Shown: positions 1-11,965 of the stretch, piece after piece
Numbering within the stretch: the first letter of the stretch is position 1
Layout: every line of letters starts with the position of its first letter
From: Ustilago trichophora
Lineage: Eukaryota; Basidiomycota; Ustilaginomycetes; Ustilaginales; Ustilaginaceae
NCBI GenBank assembly: GCA_900323505.1
Contig: OOIN01000007.1
Location: forward strand, 1,475,440 to 1,539,439
Reading direction: 5' to 3'
Length of the DNA stretch: 64,000 nt
Program-made: the position numbers and the translations under genes
The notes under the pieces: generated by a model
What the model was told of the DNA's origin: nothing
The model's input: only the letters and a program-made list of their open reading frames with translations
Databases searched by the model: none

Positions 1-130
1 TCTCCGAGCCTTTGCTCTTTCCTCCGGTCTCCTCTTCGAACATTTGCATTCTTTTGGAGGCGGTTAAGAAGAGCAGCAGTACTTTACTTGTGGCCAGGTG
101 CACAAGATATTCAGTCAGTTCTGGACTAGA

Positions 131-2928
131 ATGTCGACTGATGTGGAAGTGGCATTGGAGAGTGCGGCGTCTTTGTGAACGGAATGCTAACTTTCTCATG
201 CTTTGTCTTGGTCTTTTTTTGGTCCTATCCTCCTCCTCTTCCCTTTCAATTCCGCTTCCTCCTACCATCTCACCATCTCACCATCTACCATCTACCATCT
301 ACCATCTACCATCTACCATCTACCATCTACCTTGTATCCTTCTCGCTTTCCCTTCTGACTCGTTGTGCTGGCTCGCGGCATTTCTCAACATCAGCTCTTC
401 GCCTCATCCCCAAGCTCGGCCGTCGAAAGGTGTTGGTCCACGGCAAGCCTTGTGGTCGAAACGAGCTAATCGCCGACTACATTGAGCGCAAGACTAACAA
501 GGTGCGCACCCGCAAGCAGGTATCGAGTCACATTCAGGTGCTCAAGAACATTCGTAAGGGTGATCCCGAATTCCAGCAGCTCATCGCCGAGCCAACTACC
601 GAAGAGGACTTCTACATCCCTGCTGGCGGTATGATGTACGCACAGACCCTTGCCGGCTATGGCTACGGTGGACTTGGCGGCGCATACCCGCTTCTTTCGA
701 TGGACAACGCCAGCGGCCTGCTTTCACCTTACACCCCAGGCCTTACTGGCGGCCAGGGTCTCGCCAGCCCCTTGTCTCCTGGCGCACCACCCATGTCGGC
801 AACCCACTCCATTACCTCGGGGTTGAACGACCTTCACTTTCCCCCACAGACTGGGTTGAAAGATACAAGCGGTACCACACCTTGCCCAATCCTCCCAGCC
901 AGCTTCTCCATGTGGGTGCACTGCTCGACGGGCGACGAGAAGCACGTCTACACCAACCTGGACCGCAACTCGATGACAACGTACGCCAACAATCAAGCAT
1001 CTCTGCCTCAGATGACGCTCGATTCGGTTCGTGTGGGTCACTTTCGCTTCCCTCGTCTCGCTGAGATGTACCACCGCATGCCATGCCAGTTCCTCCACGT
1101 CCACGTGCCTCTTTCGATCCCGCGTCACGATGTCATGATGCCTCGCTACGACCACTTTAGCACCCAGCTCTCGTTGACATCAGCTCAAGACCTGCGTCTC
1201 ACCTCGGTCACCACCGTGTACTCGCACGGAAAGCGCGTGCTGTCGCTCGTAGAGCCCTTGGATGCTCCTCGAAAGATTTCGGGCAGGAACGGTGTCGAGG
1301 TCACGTCCACCAGCACAGTCGGTGCCGGCTCTGCAAGCGCAGAGGGCAACTCTAACTCAAATGCTTCGACCGAAGCTGCCGATCAGAGTGCTACTTCGCA
1401 CGATGAAGCGATCACCTCGACCCCAACCAAGGGTAAGAACAACCAGCGTCGCGAGAGTGACGGTAGCATCGCTTCCTTGAGCCCCATCTCGGGTACCTCG
1501 AGCGGACCGGCTTCGCCACGTACGCCTCTGGATGCCAACAACCAGTCTGGCGGCAATCTTCGTCACCGCTGGTGCCACCAAGCCCCCTTTGCTACTGACT
1601 TCTGGGCCGACTTCTTGAGCCGCAACCACCCTGTCAACGTGTACAGCGGTCGGGATGGTCTCCAGTCATTTGGCAAGGAGCCCAGTGAGCGAGCTGCGCT
1701 AGGTATGGCTGTATCAGGTGTCACCATCATCCAGGAGTTGGTGGTAGCCAGCGAGGGAGCTGCCGGTTCCGCCGGTTCCGCCGCCGCAGCTGGTCGCGAC
1801 TCTGCCCCCGCGTTGCTCAACGATGCTGGCTCAAGCCTGAGCCCCGGTAGCAAGGTGGGCGATGTTGTGCTGGTGATTGCTTGGGATCTCGAGTGCGTCG
1901 AGGCGCTTGGTACCACACCAGGAACTCCCACCGTCTCTCTGTTGACCGTGGGACCTGGCGCTTCGCCCATGGGCCGAGCTGCGTCGCTTGCCTCTCCCTT
2001 GCACCAAGCTGGTGCGGCGTTGCATGTGGCTCCGCACGGCCTCTCTCCGATGACGGCGGTGTTCCCCAATGCGATGGGTCAACCCCAGCAGCAACAGCCT
2101 CAGCTCAACATGCTCAACGGTGGCGCTCCTCATCGCGGCTTTGGGCATGCTTACCCTCCTTCTCTAATCCAGACGCAGCCCTCGCCGCAGCCGAGCTTCG
2201 GATTCAAAACGGAGCCTCAGCAGGGCGGCTCAGAGGGCAACCTGCAGCCTCCGACTTTGCTGCGCAAGCGTGGTTTGTCGATGACCAAGCCCAATTTGAT
2301 GGTCTCGATCCCACCTGCGCCTGCGTATCTCAACCCTCAAAGGAACGCCAACGGTGCCATGCTGAGCCCACACCCGCAGCTTTCGCCTGCTGCCAGCCCA
2401 ACGCCAGCTGCGTGGGGTTTGATTCAGCAGCGCGCGGTGCACACCCCGATTACGCCCTTCCCGCAGATGGGTGCCGGCCTTTGCGAGCCTCCGCCTCTCA
2501 ACACTGGCAACGATGCCAGGCTGCAGAAAGAGCGACTGGAGAGGCACTGGGCGAGCCAGGCAAACCCAATCGGCGGTGCTCTCCCCTCTCCGCTCGACAT
2601 GAGCTTCAACCAGTCAGAGGTGAGCGTGTCGATGAGTTCTGCCGGTATGGCCGCAGCTGTGGCCGGTCAGGGCGACTCTGCGCTTGGACTGATGGTGCCT
2701 GGAGGCATGCACAGTGGTCTGCCGCTTCTATCGCCTGCTGGGTTTGACATGGGCAACAACAAGATGGGCGGCGGCGCCATGCACAGTGGCATGGACTCGG
2801 GCAACAACAGCTTTGAGCAGATGCTCAACGAGGGCGATCTGAGCAATGATGCCAGCACCCAGGAGTATCTGAACGGTCTGTTGGCTTCGATCGGTGTCGA
2901 GGGCCAGGAGTTCAGTGCGGCTGCCTGA
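131..2928 (+). CDS. TEA/ATTS-domain transcription factor (AbaA/Tec1/TEAD family), 5' end uncertain
   Basis: The protein would bind DNA through a TEA domain, like fungal AbaA/Tec1 and animal TEAD. The second half of that domain is unmistakable at about 400-600: GRRK, then [10 protein letters not shown], then [13 protein letters not shown], followed by the usual [10 protein letters not shown] segment. The first helix is not contiguous. A short stretch at 131-161 reads STDVEVALE in another phase and joins to [11 protein letters not shown] if a 233-nt intron (GT at 162, AG at 393-394, phase 1) is removed. That intron holds a CCATCTA microsatellite. The ATG at 131 is the first in this frame after a stop at 65, but the family's N-terminal Trp helix would then be incomplete, so a further upstream exon is likely. 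The rest is a long Ser/Pro/Gly/Gln-rich activator-like region ending at a TGA at 2926. The family is near certain; the 5' structure is not. Confidence 0.82.
274..331. repeat. CCATCTA microsatellite
   Basis: About eight near-perfect units of a 7-bp repeat (CCATCTA, the first units as CCATCTCA) lie inside the inferred first intron of the TEA gene. Reading it as protein gives a low-complexity IYHLPST string that is unlikely to be translated. Confidence 0.85.
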
Positions 2929-4397
2929 TTCTTGCTCTGCATCGCATTCATCCGTCTACCTTCGTTTCTGCATTCACAACATCTCTTCATTTCCATTTCC
3001 AGGCCAAGCTGGCCATGCAGACGGTACTAGTGCTTGTCGAGCGTGGCCATTGGGCTATCTTAGTCTTTCAATCTTGTCATGGGTCTGTCTATCTCTCTCC
3101 TGCGCATTTTCTCATCCCTCTCTCTGCTCGATCTCGTACCCGTTCCACGTCTCTTTAGCTCTCTATTATCGCGATATCCGGCACTCTCTATAGCCTCTTT
3201 ACAACTGTATCCTTATTTCTTGTCATTGCATGCTTTTCAAATCCAGTCTTCTGCCCTTGTCTCCACTGCCTGACTGCCTGCCCTGCGTATCAACACGCTT
3301 GATTCAGCCCCGAGATCCTTGACAGATGCTGGTCAGGAAACAAGGTGGCAGGCTGCTAGGCTAAACAGCACTTTACGCGACGCGCTCTCGCACACGCGCA
3401 GGTGGTCGGGGTCGATTCGGGCGAGAGTGGCCAAGGGTACGGACTGCATTTGAGCCACAAAAAAATCATTTAAAATAACATACTGTAAATCATTTCTAAA
3501 TTTCGCTGTCATTTTGGCAATCAAGAGAGTGCAGTCCAACACTCTGTGTGGCCGTGGAGAGCTGACGCGCATCCATCCCGCCAAAGCCTTGCCTTTTGTT
3601 TATTCTTTATGCGGCTCAGTCACAGCCTCGGAGCGTTGCTAGAGCGTTGCTTGGCCCAAGCTGCCTGCTTTTCTTGGTTAAAGCGAGCAACAAGGCACTC
3701 TCTCCCATGTTGTTTTTTTTTTGTTTCTCCGCAACTCGACTCAACGCAACACAAACACTTTCTTAGCCATCGTTCGACACTCCAACACCAAACTTCACAA
3801 CACCTCCTTTGTTGCTATACCTCGTGTTCCAACCACAATTCTCGCATTCGAACCCCCGCAATCACAATCTAGGCAATCAGACTCGCATCTTCAGGAATCC
3901 CGATTACCTCGACAACAAGAACTGCACTCGTAGCCGGCTACCAGCAGCTTCTCGTCCTCCTCGAGACACCTCTCCTTCTCTCTCTCTTGATAGCAGCAGC
4001 TTCGCTTCACATTGGCATTTGGAGCTCACTTCTTACGACAGCAACCCGCACTGCAGCCTTTTTCGCATCCGTCCCCAGTTCCTCCAACTTGCATTCACTT
4101 GGATAAACAACGAAGCTTCCATCTGTTATCACCATCATCAACCGAGCTCTTCGCTTCACTTCTCACCAATCTTCGCCGTTGCTTCCGATACTGTTGCCTG
4201 TTTGAACGGTCGTGTCGACCCAGCAGCTTGCGTTAACGCATCACTATGGTCAAGCCAGCCCACTAAGCTGCATTATCCCATCTGGGCGCATCGTCTGTTC
4301 AGATTCGTTGCAACTCCTGCATCATTGTCTTTCCGCCATCATCGGCACAGCCTTTTCAAACCAGCCTAGTCGTAGCTTTTGATTCACCCATACCGCC
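2929..4397. other. intergenic: TEA-gene 3' region and kinase-gene leader
   Basis: No convincing gene is seen. The left half is C/T-rich 3' sequence of the TEA gene. A T-run lies near 3711-3722. From about 3740 to the kinase ATG the DNA is A/C- and C/T-rich with almost no ATG in good context, which fits a long 5' leader or promoter. Short open frames here lack family signals. Confidence 0.6.
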
Positions 4398-7300
4398 ATG
4401 GTCTATGCGAGTCGTTCGCGCTTGGCTCTCTCTCCAGTTCCTCAGAACCAGTCCAACCGCCCTTCTTCAGCAACTTCAGCCTCAAAAACCAGCCGGCTGG
4501 CTCCATTCCCAACGGCTGACCACACTCAACGATCAGTACTCCGTGCCAAACTCGCACACGCAAGCTCCGCCTTGCTTCGTTCCCCGTCCTTGGCCAGCCA
4601 GGCCTCGTGCTTTGTCGAGATTCCCCTCGTCGCCTATTCGCCTGCCTCCATGCCGCTCGCGCAGGTCCGTGCGGGCCTCAAACGCAAGAAGGGGGCTCGA
4701 GATCAGCTCGGCAGAGGTGGCAACAATGCCAAGCACAGCGATCGATCTTCGGGCAGCGCAAACGTCCTAGACGTCGAGTACAGGAACGGAGCCTCGGCAA
4801 CTTCTCGTCTTCGCCGAAATGGAAGCAGGAGAAACAAGGGTCTCAACATCATCACCTCCCCTCACCTGCCCCGAGACAGACCCTCTTCATCAGCGAGCGA
4901 GCTTTCAGATTGGTCCTCAGTGGTGTCTGTCTCACCCACCACTTCTCGCGCCCCCACTTCGAGGATGGAGGATTCCTCGGACAAGCTGCAAACACGTCCG
5001 GGCATTCAGACTCGACGCTCGAGTCGCAACTCGCTGCACAGGACTCTCGATGGCATGACATTGGAAGACAGTCTGCCGTTTGGACTTGGCCTTCACAGAT
5101 CGAGCAGATCTCACTCCCAGTCTATGAGCCGTCAAAGTAGTAACCATACTGCAGGCAACGCAGAGGAGGCCCACTCTCGTTCCTGTTCGCAGCGGGCCGT
5201 CACCTCGAGCGCTGCGCCCGATTCGGATCGCAGCAGCACTGGCAGTGTCGACATGGACGACGAAGAAGCAGAGCATGCACGACTCATCTCCCGTGCGCCA
5301 AACTGGCAGCTGCATCGACTTCGCAAGGACGAGCTCATCCAACTCTGCGTCACAGCTGGTGCGTGGGACGCGGCTCCCACTGAAGAAGCACTTGAGCTGC
5401 TGACCAAGCATGATCTCGTCAATCAGATCATCACCTGCCGATCCCGACTCGATCGCTCTCAATCCAACGATCATCACGCGTCAGGCTCGACACGACGCCA
5501 CCAGCGAGGCGGACACAGCTCTGAGCAGCCTGACAATGTTGTCGACGAAGAAGCAGATGATATCGATGCGCTTTGGATAGCCTCTTCCAATCGGCAAGCC
5601 TCACAACGAATCGGTAAGAGATCGCAAGGTGCTTCACCGTCAAACTCGGCAGACGACCGTGACGCAGAACTCACCGATGCATCGAATGAGGCTGGTGGCG
5701 AGGAGACAGAAGCCGAGCCACATCGCTCTTCCACCACCAGGCGACACACCGGTCGTTCCTCGCACGCCAGAGTCAGGGGCGAAGCTACACTTCGCCGTAT
5801 GGATTCTTCCACATTTGACGAGCTCGAGCCTTCGAAGACGAACCAAGCACCGCGCCGCCAGCTACGCGACAAGACGAGCTTGAGAGATGCCATTGGGCGC
5901 CGCTTACGTATCGCCAACGGCTCTGAAGCGTTCTCAGCTTCCACATCTTCGTCTGTCTTTGGCGGACGAAGCTCGCGTTCTTCCAACATATCTCACTCTC
6001 CCTTCGTGCACAGACATCAGCTCAATGTCTTTGTCGCTTCTTCGCCCATCAGAACTCGATCGCGCACTGCACGGCTTACGACGGGTTTACCGTCGAGGCG
6101 GAAGGCTGGGACTCGAGGTTTCGGCACTGCTAATGCCAGCTTCCCGGCTCTTGATCCCATGGCCACCCCCAAGCTGGGTCATCGAACGCAACGCGCCAAG
6201 AAATCCGTCAAGTTCAACGCGGCGCCTTCGAACGCAAGCATCAGCCACGCCGAAGATGAGTGGATGGAGGATCATTCGTCCGATGAGGCTGTTGCGATTA
6301 CCTTACGCAATAACGAAGAGAACAGCCGTGCAATCAATCGACGAGGATCGCGGAAAGGAATGCGATCGAGGCGATCAAATGCGGACTCAGACGCGAGCTT
6401 GACCTCGCATCAGCCACGCAGCCGCAGCGCTTCAGCCGAATCGCCTTCAGGAGTTGAGGTTGAATCACGATCCATTGGACAGGGCGAGGACGATGACATA
6501 GCTACTTCCGACGATGATGCGCCCACTCCAACCAAGTTCCGCAAGCTTCGCAATGGCAAGCTACGATTGATTGCAGGCTCGTCCCACGGCGGCAGTGAGG
6601 CTCGTACGCCCGAGAACGAGCAGTCTGACGACGTCGATATGGAGAGCGACGACCACACAGCTTCAAATGGCCGCAGTCGCAAGCAGCGCACAGAGTCCCC
6701 CGAGAGTGATACAGCCCCTTCCGAAGGCATCGAGAACGCCATGGTGCAGCCAACCTTTACGACGCTCACGCGGCTTCGCAAGTCTGAGCTCGAGCAGCTG
6801 TGTCTGCATCGCGAGATCGACATCAACGAGGACGACAAGAAGGCCAATCTGATCAAGAAGCTGCTCGACTGGTATCACTTGACGGAACTCGATGCTGCGA
6901 ATGCGGATGGCTCCGACGATGAACATGAAGGCGACGCAGATGAATCGCGTTCAGACGTTTCGACGGCGACTGCAACTGCCCAAGACGAGTCTGCCAAGGC
7001 CGCGCAGCGCACCCCTACTCGAAGGCGTAACACGAAAGCAACCAGCTTTGCGCATCCAGCAGCCACAGACAGCGACCAGCCCTTGCTCCTGCGTGCTCGT
7101 GGCAAAGCCGTCTCATCAGACAAGCTGCCAACACCTCCACTCACATCCAACAATGACGAGGCGAATCCGCCACAAGCTGGCGATGGCGTCGATGAGCTTA
7201 ATGGTCTTGACCTAGAGAGCCTCAATCTGATCGACAAAGAAATTCCTCCCTCCAAGCTCGAGAAGCTCGAAAAGATCGGGTCGGGCGGGTTTAAGGATGT

Positions 7301-8114
7301 GTACGTGGGCAAATACCGCATCTCGAAGACGCGTGTCAACAAGGTAGCCATTGCCGACATTCGTGATCAACTGACCGAGATGGACATCAAGGAGCTCAGT
7401 CTACTCCGTGACCTGCGCCACGAGAATATTGTGCGCTTTATCGGAGTGAGCATCCCTGAGGATCCTCGACACGTGCCTTGCATGATTGTCAGTGAGCTCT
7501 GTTCCAACGGCGATCTGTTTGACTACATTCGCAACACACCGGCGCCCAGCGATGCCGAGGTGTTCCGCATCCTGCTCGAGACGGCTCGTGGGCTGGAATA
7601 TCTTCATACACGCACACCAGCCATCATTCACCGAGACTGCAAGTCGACCAACGTGCTCATCACTCGTCGTAAGACGGCCAAGATCAACGATTTCGGACTG
7701 GCTCGTGTCAAGAATACCTCTCGGTCAATGATGAGGTCGCTGGTAGGTACCGTCAATTGGCAGGCGGTGGAACTGTGGGTACCCAAACCTCACTACAACG
7801 AAAAAGTTGACGTCTGGTCCGCAGCCATGACGTTTTGGGAGGCGCTGCAGTGGCATCAGCCTGAGAAGAAGTATCCGTTCCAAGGGATGAACGAGCACCA
7901 GATCTACCAGGATGTTGGGCAGAAGCGGCAAAGGCCGTACACTGGGTTCATTCGTCGTCAGTTTGGCGGCGAGATCGTCGATCTGCTCGATCGGATGTGG
8001 GATCAGATGCCCAAGAATCGACCAAGCATGACCGAGGTTTGTAACGAGCTGGAACAACTTATTCTGATGAAGAAGGAGGCTGCTGCTAGTGGCACCGGTA
8101 AGGGCAAGGGTTGA
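4398..8114 (+). CDS. large protein with two SAP-like motifs and a C-terminal kinase domain, WNK-like lysine placement
   Basis: The 1238-residue product has a Ser/Arg/Asp-rich N-terminal 950 residues and a protein kinase domain at about 950-1225. The glycine loop reads IGSGGFKDVY (about residue 957). The usual VAIK lysine is replaced (VAIAD), while HRDCKSTNVL (about 1077) and the metal-binding DFG are intact. The APE motif reads AVE. A lysine directly after the loop phenylalanine matches the position that replaces the beta-3 lysine in WNK kinases, so the enzyme may be active. Two SAP-like segments (LRKDELIQLC near residue 305, LRKSELEQLC near 788) suggest DNA or chromatin association. The start ATG sits in a CCGCC context. 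No function beyond a TKL-like Ser/Thr kinase can be named. Confidence 0.85.
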   Translation: MVYASRSRLALSPVPQNQSNRPSSATSASKTSRLAPFPTADHTQRSVLRAKLAHASSALLRSPSLASQASCFVEIPLVAYSPASMPLAQVRAGLKRKKGARDQLGRGGNNAKHSDRSSGSANVLDVEYRNGASATSRLRRNGSRRNKGLNIITSPHLPRDRPSSSASELSDWSSVVSVSPTTSRAPTSRMEDSSDKLQTRPGIQTRRSSRNSLHRTLDGMTLEDSLPFGLGLHRSSRSHSQSMSRQSSNHTAGNAEEAHSRSCSQRAVTSSAAPDSDRSSTGSVDMDDEEAEHARLISRAPNWQLHRLRKDELIQLCVTAGAWDAAPTEEALELLTKHDLVNQIITCRSRLDRSQSNDHHASGSTRRHQRGGHSSEQPDNVVDEEADDIDALWIASSNRQASQRIGKRSQGASPSNSADDRDAELTDASNEAGGEETEAEPHRSSTTRRHTGRSSHARVRGEATLRRMDSSTFDELEPSKTNQAPRRQLRDKTSLRDAIGRRLRIANGSEAFSASTSSSVFGGRSSRSSNISHSPFVHRHQLNVFVASSPIRTRSRTARLTTGLPSRRKAGTRGFGTANASFPALDPMATPKLGHRTQRAKKSVKFNAAPSNASISHAEDEWMEDHSSDEAVAITLRNNEENSRAINRRGSRKGMRSRRSNADSDASLTSHQPRSRSASAESPSGVEVESRSIGQGEDDDIATSDDDAPTPTKFRKLRNGKLRLIAGSSHGGSEARTPENEQSDDVDMESDDHTASNGRSRKQRTESPESDTAPSEGIENAMVQPTFTTLTRLRKSELEQLCLHREIDINEDDKKANLIKKLLDWYHLTELDAANADGSDDEHEGDADESRSDVSTATATAQDESAKAAQRTPTRRRNTKATSFAHPAATDSDQPLLLRARGKAVSSDKLPTPPLTSNNDEANPPQAGDGVDELNGLDLESLNLIDKEIPPSKLEKLEKIGSGGFKDVYVGKYRISKTRVNKVAIADIRDQLTEMDIKELSLLRDLRHENIVRFIGVSIPEDPRHVPCMIVSELCSNGDLFDYIRNTPAPSDAEVFRILLETARGLEYLHTRTPAIIHRDCKSTNVLITRRKTAKINDFGLARVKNTSRSMMRSLVGTVNWQAVELWVPKPHYNEKVDVWSAAMTFWEALQWHQPEKKYPFQGMNEHQIYQDVGQKRQRPYTGFIRRQFGGEIVDLLDRMWDQMPKNRPSMTEVCNELEQLILMKKEAAASGTGKGKG

Positions 8115-8878
8115 AGGAGCAGCGACACAAAATCAACTAACACTACACAACGATGAGGTCACATACTGTATTCAGTGTACCGATTCACAACACCACAAGA
8201 ACAAAACCATGACCCGGATCTTCCTTCATACTTTAAGCATTTCAATGAGCCTCTATTCATTCGCACTCGCATCTGTATTCCTATCACAATCTTTATTCCA
8301 GAATCGTTCCCAACTGTATTGCACTGCGCGGCTGCTCTTGAGAGACGTTGTCAGGAAGGGGTCATGCCCTGCAAATCTGGCAGTAGCATAGGCTCGAATA
8401 GTCTTCCAAAAGGCGTTAGATCGTACCGAAATCCCTTCATGGAGAAAAAGGACCTCCCGAGTGTGACACGTGTAAATCCCACCTCCTGTCGCGCGAGAAG
8501 AAGATTTGATAGCCAAAGTGTCCATCTGTCGTCGTGTCACGGTCCAATTTGGCGCATTGGCTGCAAGGGCTGTAAATCCCACCCGATTGCATTCGAGCCA
8601 ACAAGCTAGACTCGGATGATCTGCAAGGAGAGGAATCTGCTTTGAATTGTGACCTCGAACGTTCATCATCACTGCTACCATCACACACTCCGCTCGACTT
8701 GCTAGGTTACTCCCTCGCATTGTTTGACGCAGCTGATTGCACGCTTCAACTCAGCTCTGTGTCTAGACTGGAACTTGAACGAAGACTACGCCGAGCATCG
8801 TCGCACAGCAACTCAAAAAGGTCATTCTATCAAGAAACACACTCGCTTCAGCAGACCAATACGGTGTAGTGCTGCAAG
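8115..8878. other. intergenic between kinase and SEC66 genes
   Basis: No gene is supported. A 13-mer, TGTAAATCCCACC, occurs twice exactly 100 bp apart (8471-8483 and 8571-8583) in the SEC66 upstream region. It could be a regulatory word or chance. Confidence 0.5.
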
Positions 8879-9904
8879 ATGGCGCTCTCGATCTTTGTGC
8901 CTATTGGCTACGTGGCCACGCTGGTAGTGTCGATGCTGGTATTCTCGCGCATCTACCGCCGTCGATCAGCGCTCAACATGGCAAAGTCGTACCAGCCTTG
9001 GTTTCCTGAAGGTCATGAAGCGCGAGATATCTACCAGACCCTTGTCGCTGCGGATCCGCCTGCACCAGAAGAAGTGCTGAAGGCGGCATTGCTGAACAGA
9101 GCCATGACGGATGTGCGCCGAATCATGCGCATGCGGGACGACAAGCAAGCACTCGGCACTTTGCTGCAAAAAGGTTCGATCGGAGACGAGACCATGGCTC
9201 GATTCACTCTGGCCGAGAAGGAGCTTGAAGCTGAAATTCTGGACGTCGTCTCGGAGGCAAATACTTTCCGAGAGGGCTGGGGCCAACTCATCTTTCCAAC
9301 GGCAAGCGAGATGGTGGCGCACTTGAAGCACAAGGAGATTTACTACGAGATTCAGCGCCAACGTGCGGCCGAGGTCAAGAAACTGGAGGATGCTGGCAAG
9401 CCGGTGCCCAAGGCAACTGTGGAGCTGCCACCGTTGGTTACGCCGCCAGGAACAAAGATCGAGGTTCAGCAGGGACCAGGAGCTCAAGGTGGAGCTATGG
9501 GTGGCTCCATGGGTGGGCCGATGGGACCGATGGCTGCTGTTGGAGGAGGTTCGGAAGGAAATGGACCTGGAATCAGTCTGCCTATGACCGGATCTGGGGC
9601 CGATGCTCGTGTCACTCTGCCCAACGGAATGCAGCTGCACCCAGCCCAATTGGCGGCTCTGATGCAAGGACCACTGCCACCCAACCTGCCTCCTCAGCAG
9701 GCGGCGCTGTTGATGCAGGCTCGTGCTCAGCTGCAGGCACTTCAAGAACAGGCACAGGCGCAGCACGAGGCACAGGCTCAACAGGACCAAGAAAAGACGA
9801 CATCGGATCCATCAGCAGCGCCAGTAACCGCAGCAGAAGAGACAACCAAGAGCGAAGCAGTGGCTTCAAAGACGGCTACGGTGGAGGACGGGGAAGATGC
9901 ATAA
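8879..9904 (+). CDS. SEC66: Sec66/Sec71-type subunit of the Sec63 ER translocation complex
   Basis: The 341-residue protein matches the fungal Sec66 plan. An N-terminal membrane segment (about residues 5-24, VPIGYVATLVVSMLVFSRIY) is followed by a short basic stretch. The conserved cytosolic domain then contains the PWFP motif near residue 41, RDIYQTLV, and an alternating helical region to about residue 180. In yeast Sec66 belongs to the Sec63 complex that assists post-translational import into the ER; the same role is inferred here. The C-terminal 150 residues are Gly/Met/Pro/Gln-rich and end in an acidic, Thr/Ala-rich tail, which looks lineage-specific. The first ATG, after GCTGCAAG, gives a sensible N-terminus with the membrane anchor at once. 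Confidence 0.85.
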   Translation: MALSIFVPIGYVATLVVSMLVFSRIYRRRSALNMAKSYQPWFPEGHEARDIYQTLVAADPPAPEEVLKAALLNRAMTDVRRIMRMRDDKQALGTLLQKGSIGDETMARFTLAEKELEAEILDVVSEANTFREGWGQLIFPTASEMVAHLKHKEIYYEIQRQRAAEVKKLEDAGKPVPKATVELPPLVTPPGTKIEVQQGPGAQGGAMGGSMGGPMGPMAAVGGGSEGNGPGISLPMTGSGADARVTLPNGMQLHPAQLAALMQGPLPPNLPPQQAALLMQARAQLQALQEQAQAQHEAQAQQDQEKTTSDPSAAPVTAAEETTKSEAVASKTATVEDGEDA

Positions 9905-11965
9905 GCCGTGACGAAGCTGGTATGGTGAGCGTCCTGATTCGATGTTTGATTGTAGGGCTATACATCAGGTCTAGCCTGTTTCCCTCTGTGTCAATGTCGA
10001 GCATTATCTTGAGTAATACAAGCCAAGGTGTTTAAACAGAGCATTTGTGCGTGTGAATTGTCACGGAGAGGATGTGTTTCGAGCTACAGTTCTGTATGGT
10101 ACAATACAGTAATGTACGGTACCCACAGTACTGTACGTGGTCAAGGTCGGGTGGAGGCGTGGCTTATGACACGACGTGTAGGACAAAGATAGAAATGGAT
10201 CAGGGATTCTGCGCAACATGGAGACCTCGTTGGGATTCAAGCTCAGCACGTGGATCGTGAGCGGTGGGGAGCCAAGCCGACGGAAGGGAGATTGTGGCCA
10301 CCACCACTACCACCAAACCTAGGACCATGTCTCATATGTGGGACGACAGCATGATGAGTGGGGAGCCTCAAGAAATGGATGAGTTTTGTCAGCTGCGTAC
10401 TGTACTTTACAATACTTTACTGGAGCGCAGTGCCAAAGTGAGAAGCCGAAAAGGAAAGAGAATTCGCCTCACACTTTGACTTGATCCGCACGCGGTGAGA
10501 TTGTGATGGACTGCGCTGTTTGAATGTATGCAAGGCACACACACTTTACCCCGCTGTTGCTTGGTTGACAAGAACGAGATAGTAGTGCCGGTGTCCGATG
10601 TCATTGTTGATGTGATCTCATGTTCAGTTGTCGAATGCCGAAATGTTGCAAATGATAGCAGGGTAAGATGGTGTGGGACTCGCTATGTGTAGATACAAGG
10701 TACACGACGAAAGACTATTGAAGTGTATATGGAAAAGTTAGTTGGATGTGTGTGTGCTGCTCCACCGAATCAAAGGGACAGCGAAGAAAACAAGTAAATC
10801 ATCGACTGAAAGCGAACTAGACCACACTGAGCACTGTTTTCATCTTTTTGCAAAATCTCGAGGATTGTATGAGACGCAGCAGCCCCGCACCAATCCATAA
10901 AAGAGTCACAAACGCAGCAGAGGATTTGCGGTGCATCTTCCCTTCTCTTTGGTCCACTCTGAAAAAGGAGAAAAAAGAAGAAAAAAAAAAAAAAAAAGAG
11001 AAAAAAAAAGTGTCTCTTTCTCAATAAAACGCTGCTGCAGTGCCGCTAAGCGCAGAGAGAAAGGGAGACACACATACACACACACACACACAAGCACACG
11101 CGCAAACCACTGCTTTTTTGCTTTGCCTCTCACAAGCACAAGCACAAGCACACGCACACGCATACGCATACGCGCAAGCACACACAAACCCTTTACTCTT
11201 CTGTCTCTTTCTTGTCACACTGTAATCGCCATCGCCAAGCACTCAAAAGTGTACTGTATGTGTCTGACTGTACAACAAAGAAAGACCCTGATCTCATTCT
11301 CGTCACACCCAATTCACACCTGAGCTCCATTTCAGCATCAAATCATCCAACACCACCAACACCACCACCACCACCATTCTCATTATTATCATCGCCATCG
11401 CAATCTCGTTGTGGTTCGACTCAAATGCTGCCTTGATTTCCGAATCCATCTCGTAACAGCACCACGTTCCCATCTCCGAGCTTCCTTTGCCTTGGTCGGC
11501 CACCCCAAAATTCGTCTCATTCACCCACTACTCTCATCATTCTCATTGCCAACACAGCGCATTGCCGAATTCACTGCGCTAAAGCCCACAACCCACTATT
11601 CACCACGCGCCAAGCTCTGCCATTGCTCTGCTCTGCTCTGCTCTCCTCTCCTCTCCTCGGCCCTGGTCGGTCAGTCCACCTCAACCCAAGCAATCATCTC
11701 TTTACGACAACTCTCAACCCATTCAGCCACCATCTCGGCTGCTCATCTCATTCATCAACCCAAGCCCCCTCCATACACGCGCACTACAGCATCCATGGCC
11801 ACGGATCTCTTTCACCTCCTTCGATCAGCTACCCTCACCGCCCCCTCGACTTGTCTCTGACTTGACCACATCCATTTACAGCACTCAGTTCCCTGTAAAC
11901 CAAACTAGCGCTTCTCTTTCCGTCAAACGTAGCCACCACCTCTACGTTTGCCCACGTTCCTTGTC
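9905..11965. other. long intergenic region and CDC25 leader with simple repeats
   Basis: No gene is supported in these 2 kb. The left part carries imperfect TACAGTA/TGTACGGTACC words (about 10086-10136) and another at 10397-10420. The middle has an A-rich run and CA-type microsatellites. From 11190 to the CDC25 start the sequence is C/T- and CAC-rich, including CTCTG and CTCCT runs at 11624-11657, typical of a long pyrimidine-rich leader. Confidence 0.6.
10971..11186. repeat. A-run followed by CA/CACG microsatellite block
   Basis: An A-rich tract (10971-11010) is followed at 11067-11100 by a CA dinucleotide run. At 11132-11186 there are AAGCACA and ACGCATACG units. Small open frames across this block on both strands are repeat translations, not genes. 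Confidence 0.8.

Noticed and set aside
175..394. Open N-terminal extension of the TEA protein
   Set aside because: It begins with GTG, is largely microsatellite, and interrupts the TEA domain, so it is treated as intron.
3839..3866. TTCGAA-containing stretch resembling a tRNA T-arm
   Set aside because: No matching D-arm, anticodon stem or acceptor pairing could be drawn around it.
11021..11242. Cys/Ala/Val-rich open frames on both strands
   Set aside because: They are translations of CA and CACG microsatellites.
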